From Planctomycetota bacterium (GTDB lineage: Bacteria > Planctomycetota > UBA11346), in assembly GCA_013821615.1 (NCBI GenBank), contig JACDGQ010000063.1, forward strand, positions 1 to 11,055: a stretch of 11,055 nt of DNA, given 5' to 3'. Under the pieces are notes generated by a model. The model did not search any database and was not told where the DNA came from. It saw nothing but the letters and a program-made list of their open reading frames with translations. Both the position numbers and the translations under genes were made by a program. Positions 6,998-11,055 of the stretch are shown here, one piece after another; position 1 is the stretch's first letter; the number at the start of each line of letters is the position of its first letter.

Positions 6998-7084
6998 GGG
7001 ACGCGCGGGAGCGCGCAGGTACGAAGTGGGGAAGTCCTCCCCGACGCACCTGCTGCATTCCCGCTGAGCAATGGATCAGCAGCG

Positions 7085-7114
7085 CATGGGCCGGCCGTCA
7101 TTGGCCGGCCCATG
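7085..7114 (+). terminator. 12-bp perfect hairpin after the DUF1080 gene
   Basis: CATGGGCCGGCC (7085-7096) and GGCCGGCCCATG (7103-7114) form a perfect 12-bp stem with a GTCATT loop, followed by GCGTTT on the plus strand. It is the best candidate terminator for the DUF1080 transcript. Two smaller stems lie between it and the stop codon: CGCGC-GGGA-GCGCG (7002-7015) and GGGGA-AGTCC-TCCCC (7028-7042). Confidence 0.65.
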
Positions 7115-7265
7115 GCGTTTCCGGTGGCCATGCGTGCGCATCCCAGGTTGCGGTTCAGCCAGCTGCGCCATTCCAGACCTGCCCACTCTCCTCGCGCATG
7201 GCCAGCGCTTGATCGACGATGGGTGCGGAGGTGCGCGGCGCCGTCCACTCAGCAGGCGTCCGGCG

Positions 7266-7320
7266 ACCGGACGTGCAAGAGGGCGACAGGGTTCCCCTGC
7301 CGCCCTCCTGCACGTCCGGT
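7266..7320 (-). terminator. 55-nt long hairpin just downstream of the SPFH gene
   Basis: The two arms pair as 12 + 7 + 5 perfect base pairs around a 3-nt loop (7292-7294), interrupted only at 7278/7308 and 7286/7300. On the plus strand these are A-C mismatches; on the minus strand they are G-U wobbles. The minus-strand RNA can therefore form an uninterrupted 26-bp helix. It starts 9 nt after the SPFH stop codon, so it is probably the 3' end structure of that mRNA (terminator or stability element). No U-tract follows. Confidence 0.65.
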
Positions 7321-7328
7321 TCCCGCGC

Positions 7329-9365
7329 TCAGGCTGCCGGACGACCGACCCCCAGCGCAGCGCGGGTCTCGCCGCGCAAACGCTCGGCGAGCGCCGCCAT
7401 GCTCGGATCGCGTGGAGCCAGCGGCGCGGCGTCGCCGCCCAGGCGGTCGCTGAGCATCAGCCCGAGCAGGGTCTCGATCAGGCCGCTGCCGGCCGTCGCG
7501 CCACCGGCGCCGTTCATGACCACGCGCGGCACCAGCTCCACGCCGGACTTCTCGACCGCGCTGGCGAAGCGCTCCATCACCTGCTGGGTGAGCTGGTAGC
7601 GCGGGCCGCCGTAGGCGCGGACCTGCTCCTCGATGGCCAGGGCCGTCGCCATGCCGACGCGCGCGGCGCGGTCGGCCTCGGCTCCGGCGATGGCCTTGAT
7701 GCGCGCCGCGTCACCGCGCGCCAGGGCGGCGACCTTGTCCGACTCGGCCTCGGCCAGGGCGCGGATCTTGAGCGCCTCCTGCTGGCTGCGCGAGAATTCC
7801 GCCTTGCCCTCGTTCTCACGGATGAGGATCGAGAGCTGCGAGCGGGTGATGTCGTTCTGCACCGTCGCCCGCGCCTGGGCCTCGCGCAGCGCGATCTCCT
7901 TGGTCGCGGCCTCCTCCTGGCGGCCGTAGGTCTCGATCTGCTCGCGCGCCACCTGCCGCGCGCGCAGCTGGTCGAGGATGGTCTCGATGGTGCGGTCGTC
8001 CTTCTCCGATGACGGCGTGCCGATCAGCACCTCCTGCAGATCCAGGTTGTACTGGGCGAAACGCGTCCGCATCTCCTGGGCCGCGCGCTGCTGGATCTCC
8101 GAACGGCTCTGGATCAGCTCGATCAAGGTCTTGGTCTGGCCGATGTCCTTGAAGTAGGCTGAGACCATCGGATCGAGGGTCTGCTCGACCAGCTTCTTGA
8201 TGTCGCCGAAGCGCTGCACCACCAGCGGCGCCTGGCGGTAGTCGATGTGGATGACCACCGACAGCGGCAGCACCGGCGCGAAGGCGTCGCGCGTGATCAG
8301 CGAGATCTCGCTGAGGTTCTCGTCCAGGCGGTGCGCGCCGGCCTGGCTGCGGATCCACTTGAGGATGATGTTGGTGGTCGGCACCTTGTGCACCTGGCCG
8401 GCGTAGGTGTTGAACGGGTACTTGCCGGGCATCAGCGGCTCGCTCCACACGCCGCGCTTGCCGGTGGCGACCATTTCGCCGTGGCTGTAGTCCGAACCCG
8501 AAAGGTCGACGCCCTTGTCGCCGGTGTAGCTGACCACCACTCCGACCTCGCCGACCTCGATGACCAGCTTGGGCTCGAGCTCAACGGTGGCGAACAGCGC
8601 GTTCAGGTAGTAGGTGCCCTCGGCGAGCACCTGCAGCTGGCGCCCGCGCATGCCGCCGCCGGCCAGGAAGCGCTCGGGATCCTGAAACTTGTTGTGGTAG
8701 GACTGCGCGTCATGGCGGTCGTCACCGACCACCGGCGCGATGATCTCGCCGGCGGGCAGCGACGGTCCCTCGTGCACGGTGACGATGCCGATCAGGTCGA
8801 GATCGTCCTTGATCACCAACGGCGAAAAGCCGCCGCGCTCCGCGACGGTGGTGGTCAGCGCCTCGATGACCTGCTGCTCGCTGGCGTCGAGCAGCATGCC
8901 GTAGGTGCGCTCGCGCGCCGCCACCACGAACTGCGCGAGGTTGATGGCGTAGGTGCCCTCGCGCAGGATCGCGCGCTGCGGCCCCTTCTGGCCCGCCCCG
9001 GCGAGGAAGCCGCGCACGTCCTGGAAATCGCCGCCGGCGCTGAACGCCAGCGTCTGCCCGGATGCGAGCGGCCGCCCGTCGCGCGCGAACACGTAGCCGA
9101 TCGAGCCCTGGGGGATGGTCACCAGGGGCTGGCGGTGGATGCGGAACTGGAAGGGCGGGAAGAGGTGGAAGCCGCCGCGCAGCACCTCCGGCTGGAAGCC
9201 GGTCTCGCGGTTCAGCGCGATGAAGGCGCCGGACAGCGTGCGCGCGCCGAAAAGCTTCTCGGCGATGCCGACCTGGTGGTTGGGGATGTAGCGGATGACG
9301 CCGGACATGCGGATGGCGATGATCACGGCGAGCACGACAAGCGTGCAGATCAGGAGAGGGATCAC
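7329..9365 (-). CDS. Large SPFH/Band 7 (flotillin-like) membrane protein
   Basis: The start is the GTG at 9365, because AAGGAGGA (9371-9378) lies 5 nt before it; the in-frame ATG at 9392 would place that site inside the gene. The product is 678 residues. A transmembrane anchor (about 3-18) precedes IRYIPNHQVGIAEKLFG. Residues 57-336 hold several similar beta-rich segments with a G-x-Y/F-x-x-N core. An SPFH/Band 7 core follows (around LPLSVVIHIDYRQAPLVVQRFG and DIKKLVEQTLDPMVSAYFKD). Next is a long charged Ala/Glu/Arg coiled coil (QEEAATKEIALREAQARA, AEAESDKVAALARGDAARIKAIAGAEADRAAR), then a flotillin-type end (YQLTQQVMERFASAVEKSGVELVP) and a variable tail. Such proteins oligomerise on the membrane and organise lipids or partner proteins. 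The gene stands alone, with a c-di-AMP riboswitch upstream and a long hairpin downstream. Confidence 0.9.
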   Translation of the reverse strand: MIPLLICTLVVLAVIIAIRMSGVIRYIPNHQVGIAEKLFGARTLSGAFIALNRETGFQPEVLRGGFHLFPPFQFRIHRQPLVTIPQGSIGYVFARDGRPLASGQTLAFSAGGDFQDVRGFLAGAGQKGPQRAILREGTYAINLAQFVVAARERTYGMLLDASEQQVIEALTTTVAERGGFSPLVIKDDLDLIGIVTVHEGPSLPAGEIIAPVVGDDRHDAQSYHNKFQDPERFLAGGGMRGRQLQVLAEGTYYLNALFATVELEPKLVIEVGEVGVVVSYTGDKGVDLSGSDYSHGEMVATGKRGVWSEPLMPGKYPFNTYAGQVHKVPTTNIILKWIRSQAGAHRLDENLSEISLITRDAFAPVLPLSVVIHIDYRQAPLVVQRFGDIKKLVEQTLDPMVSAYFKDIGQTKTLIELIQSRSEIQQRAAQEMRTRFAQYNLDLQEVLIGTPSSEKDDRTIETILDQLRARQVAREQIETYGRQEEAATKEIALREAQARATVQNDITRSQLSILIRENEGKAEFSRSQQEALKIRALAEAESDKVAALARGDAARIKAIAGAEADRAARVGMATALAIEEQVRAYGGPRYQLTQQVMERFASAVEKSGVELVPRVVMNGAGGATAGSGLIETLLGLMLSDRLGGDAAPLAPRDPSMAALAERLRGETRAALGVGRPAA

Positions 9366-9370
9366 GGGGA

Positions 9371-9378
9371 TCCTCCTT
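9371..9378 (-). promoter_or_regulatory. Ribosome binding site AAGGAGGA that sets the GTG start
   Basis: This is a near-complete anti-16S complement placed 5 nt upstream of the GTG at 9365. It fixes the SPFH start codon and is the probable endpoint of control by the upstream riboswitch. Confidence 0.85.
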
Positions 9379-9565
9379 GGGAGTATGAGCATGGGGAAAC
9401 GATGGGACGCGGGCGCTGCGCGCCGCGCACGGGCTCAGCCGGTCGGCGGCCAGTGGCGGCGTGGAGTGGGATCGCGCACAGTGCGCAGATCGGTCGCGTG
9501 ACGGCAGGGCATGGCCCCTCCGGTGCAGCGAGACGTCCTCTCTTACGAGGAACGCCTCTTCGTTG

Positions 9566-9709
9566 ACGCCTGCGAGGTTAGCTGACGGGCTCGGACCGAA
9601 GAGTGTCCTACGCGGCTGTGCCGCGATGCGCCCCTGGGACTCGCCGGGAAAACCGCTTCAGGGTTGCTCCGGTGATGGTGGGTCCCCCGCTCCGGGTGGG
9701 ATTCGGCGT
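9566..9709 (-). ncRNA. Cyclic di-AMP riboswitch (ydaO/yuaA type)
   Basis: Read on the minus strand, the conserved blocks occur in the correct order. P1 is ACGCC (9709-9705) with GGCGT (9570-9566). GAATCC...GGA precedes GCGGGGGACCC (9690-9680). A variable arm follows, with CCGG/CCGG and AACC/GGTT pairs (9672-9644). GGGGCGCATC (9634-9625) corresponds to the consensus GGGGUGAAUC. A 6-bp stem CGCGGC-ACA-GCCGCG (9625-9611) leads to GTAGGACACTC (9611-9601). The hallmark CCCGTCAGCTAACCTCG (9589-9573) closes the set. This is the ligand-binding core of ydaO-type switches, which usually turn expression off when c-di-AMP is high. The aptamer lies on the same strand as the SPFH gene, 200 nt before its start. 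The spacer contains hairpins at 9470-9491 and 9417-9429 but no U-tract, so control may act through translation or Rho. Confidence 0.93.
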
Positions 9710-9719
9710 GATGTGGCAG

Positions 9720-9746
9720 ATGCTATCCACCGGGGAAAGCAGTCAA
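9720..9746 (-). promoter_or_regulatory. Candidate promoter for the riboswitch-SPFH transcript
   Basis: On the minus strand, TTGACT (9746-9741, 5/6 to the -35 consensus) and TAGCAT (9725-9720, 4/6 to the -10) are 15 nt apart. This is slightly short, but the predicted start lies a few nucleotides before the riboswitch P1 stem. An inverted repeat ACCGGG/CCCGGT (9729-9734, 9750-9755) spans the -35 region and may bind a regulator. Confidence 0.5.
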
Positions 9747-9763
9747 ATACCCGGTTTCACTGC

Positions 9764-10082
9764 CTGGCAATCCGGATGGTTTGCCCTTGCGCGCATTGGC
9801 GGACTCAGGGGCCCCGCGCACCAAGCCAGGGCAGCGACGAGGCTGGCGCAGGCGACGATCCGCCCCGCAGGCGCGCACGACGTCGCAGCGGAGCAGCACG
9901 ACGAAAGCGAGTGCGGCCACCCATGCCCTTACCGGCGTGGGTGCGATCCACGCCCGATGCCGCTCCCTCCTCCACATGCCACGGCCACGGCCGCGCGCCA
10001 TTGAGCCGTAGCAGAGAGACGCCTAGGATGCCGGAGCGGGCGGCGGCCGATGGCCGGCGCGAACCACCGCCAGGGATGCGCC
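9764..10082. other. Non-coding stretch upstream of O-methyltransferase with alternative hairpins
   Basis: No credible gene is seen here. CACCCATGCC (9918-9927) can pair with GGCGTGGGTG (9934-9943) as a 10-bp stem with one G-U on the plus strand. GGCGTGG (9934-9940) can instead pair with CCACGCC (9948-9954), so the two stems exclude each other. A CGGCC-GAT-GGCCG stem (10044-10056) lies just before the methyltransferase ribosome binding site. Confidence 0.4.
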
Positions 10083-10748
10083 ATGAGCAAGGAATTCTGG
10101 ACCACCGTCGACCGCTACCTCTGCGCGACGCTGATCCCCGCCGACCCGGTGCTGGACGCGACGCTCGCGGACAGCACCGCCGCCGGACTGCCGGCGATAA
10201 ATGTCGCGCCCAACCAGGGCCGCATGTTGCACCTGATCGCGCGCATCGCCGGGGCGCGGCGCATCCTCGAGATCGGCACCCTCGGCGGTTACAGCGCCAT
10301 CTGGCTGGCGCGCGCCCTGCCCGCCGACGGCCGGTTGGTGACGCTGGAGCTCTCGCCCACCCACGCCGCGGTGGCGCAGCGCAACCTCGCGCGCGCCGGC
10401 CTGGATGGCCGGGTCGAGGTGCTCGTCGGTCCCGCCACCGAGTCCCTGGCGGCGCTGGCCGCCGGCCCGGCCGCGCCCTTCGACCTGGTCTTCATCGATG
10501 CGGACAAGCCCGGCTATCCCGCCTACTTCACCGCGGCGCTGCGCCTGACGCGGCCCGGCGGCGTGATCATCGTCGACAACACCGTGCGCACCGGCTTGGT
10601 CGCCGATCCGCTCTGCACCGACGCCAATGTCCTGGGCGTGCGCAAGCTCTATGAACTGATCGCGGCCGAGCCCCGCGTCACCGCCACCACCGTGCAGACG
10701 GTGGGCAGCAAGGGGCATGACGGGTTCACGCTGATCCGGGTGGAGTGA
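10083..10748 (+). CDS. SAM-dependent O-methyltransferase (cation-dependent, caffeoyl-CoA OMT-like)
   Basis: The chosen ATG at 10083 gives 221 residues; GGGA (10073-10076) lies 6 nt upstream, and an in-frame start at 10050 would add 11 non-family residues. This is a class I Rossmann methyltransferase of the small bacterial catechol/caffeoyl-CoA type. APNQGRMLHLIARI (42-55) precedes motif I ILEIGTLGGYS (61-71). Glu89 in LVTLELS binds the SAM ribose, and FDLVFIDADKPGYPAYF (133-149) carries Asp139 and Lys142. GGVIIVDN (159-166) carries Asp165 and Asn166. Asp139, Asp165 and Asn166 are the expected divalent-metal ligands and all are present. It is a cytosolic enzyme; the substrate, probably a vicinal di-oxygenated aromatic, cannot be assigned from context. 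The gene is not clearly in an operon. Confidence 0.92.
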   Translation: MSKEFWTTVDRYLCATLIPADPVLDATLADSTAAGLPAINVAPNQGRMLHLIARIAGARRILEIGTLGGYSAIWLARALPADGRLVTLELSPTHAAVAQRNLARAGLDGRVEVLVGPATESLAALAAGPAAPFDLVFIDADKPGYPAYFTAALRLTRPGGVIIVDNTVRTGLVADPLCTDANVLGVRKLYELIAAEPRVTATTVQTVGSKGHDGFTLIRVE

Positions 10749-10832
10749 GCGATCCAATCCGATAATAAAAACAATCTGGTCTTTTCTCTCATAGGCCCGC
10801 TCCCACCCGCGACCCACGCCATCCACCCCGAC

Positions 10833-10861
10833 TTGCGATCCCGCCCGGAAGCCGGTACACT
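10833..10861 (+). promoter_or_regulatory. Candidate promoter for the gene starting at 11051
   Basis: TTGCGA (10833-10838) and TACACT (10856-10861) are separated by exactly 17 nt and each matches 4/6 consensus positions. The resulting leader would be about 180 nt. The -10 box lies in the loop of a 7-bp inverted repeat, GGAAGCC (10847-10853) / GGCTTCC (10862-10868). That repeat could be an operator or, alternatively, a weak terminator for the methyltransferase gene. Confidence 0.5.
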
Positions 10862-10868
10862 GGCTTCC

Positions 10869-11050
10869 TTCGCAATCGAATGCTCCCCTCAGCGGTTTTC
10901 GGCGAGCGCCGTATCACCGCCGCTGCCCAGCTCTTACGCCGCGCACCCCCGACGCTCCCCCGTCACAGTCGCGCGACGCCCCCGTTCCACTCCTACTCGC
11001 GTTTCGAGCGACCCCCGCCCGCCACGCCGACCTCTTCCGGAGCTTGAATC
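10869..11050 (+). other. C-rich, G-poor leader of the downstream gene
   Basis: There is no gene here. The plus strand has many C-runs (for example ACCCCCGACG, CTCCCCCGTC, GCCCCCG, GACCCCCGCCC) and few G-runs, unlike the coding DNA around it. A small stem CGGC-GAGC-GCCG lies near 10907-10918. The composition is like that of Rho-utilisation sites or protein-bound leaders. Confidence 0.4.
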
Positions 11051-11055
11051 ATGGC
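11051..11055 (+). CDS. Start of a gene cut off by the window end
   Basis: The last five bases are ATGGC, preceded by GGAG (11039-11042) at an 8-nt spacing, by a long leader and by a candidate promoter. A coding region most likely starts here (Met-Ala...). Nothing can be said about its product. Confidence 0.5.

Noticed and set aside
7309..7325. Group II intron remnant (TGCACGTCCGGTTC resembles a conserved intron stem)
   Set aside because: No reverse transcriptase frame, domain V or domain VI is near. The resemblance is limited to about 14 nt and is explained by the long hairpin.
7071..9566. Long plus-strand open frames (7071-8012 and 8247-9566)
   Set aside because: They are antisense to the SPFH gene, with Leu/Asp/Ala/His-rich translations of the kind produced by mirrored GC-rich codons. 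The minus-strand frame has clear domains and a ribosome binding site.
9723..10001. 92-codon minus-strand frame with a hydrophobic stretch (WVAALAFVVLL)
   Set aside because: It could be a small exported protein, but it is very Arg-rich, lacks the expected third-position GC in its second half and runs into the riboswitch promoter. Too weak to call.
9461..10654. 397-codon plus-strand frame
   Set aside because: It crosses the riboswitch and overlaps the methyltransferase in another frame. Its translation is Arg/Pro-rich without motifs.

Overview
High-GC bacterial DNA of about 11 kb. Three genes carry domains that are abundant in the Planctomycetota-Verrucomicrobiota-Lentisphaerota (PVC) group: DUF6797, DUF6807 ('PmoA family') and DUF1080 (3-keto-disaccharide hydrolase type). 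This suggests a PVC-group heterotroph that degrades glycans outside the cytoplasm. No species call can be made. I see no transposase, integrase, CRISPR array, tRNA or rRNA.

Layout. At the left edge is an exported DUF6797 protein on the minus strand, cut by the window. It is divergent from an exported DUF6807 protein (870-2111). Each has nearly the same 12-bp palindrome (ATCATATATGAT / ATCGTATATGAT) 16-17 nt before its start codon. Next on the plus strand are a small two-helix membrane protein (2238-2495), an Old Yellow Enzyme type ene-reductase (2595-3671) and a ROK/polyphosphate-glucokinase-like kinase (3871-4725). A SanA/DUF218 envelope protein (4756-5397, minus) converges on the kinase. 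A single-domain response regulator (5599-6012) and an exported DUF1080 protein (6263-6997) follow on the plus strand. The DUF1080 gene has a LacI-type operator-like site upstream.

The right part is dominated by a large SPFH/flotillin-like membrane protein (7329-9365, minus). Its GTG start is set by a perfect Shine-Dalgarno sequence. About 200 nt upstream, on the same strand, is a clear ydaO/yuaA-type cyclic di-AMP riboswitch (9566-9709) with a plausible promoter just before it. Three bases after the SPFH stop codon region begins (about 9 nt downstream of the stop) lies a 55-nt inverted repeat. It is fully base-paired only when transcribed with the SPFH gene. Thus both ends of this transcription unit carry strong RNA structures.

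Last come an O-methyltransferase gene (10083-10748) and a promoter with a roughly 180-nt C-rich, G-poor leader. The leader ends at the start codon of a gene that the window cuts off at 11051.

The most notable finding is the pairing of a c-di-AMP riboswitch with an SPFH/flotillin-type protein whose N-terminal half shows repeat-like beta segments. c-di-AMP switches are best known upstream of osmolyte and potassium transport and cell-wall remodelling genes, so this suggests envelope or osmotic-stress control of a membrane-organising protein. The other genes look like independent short transcription units.
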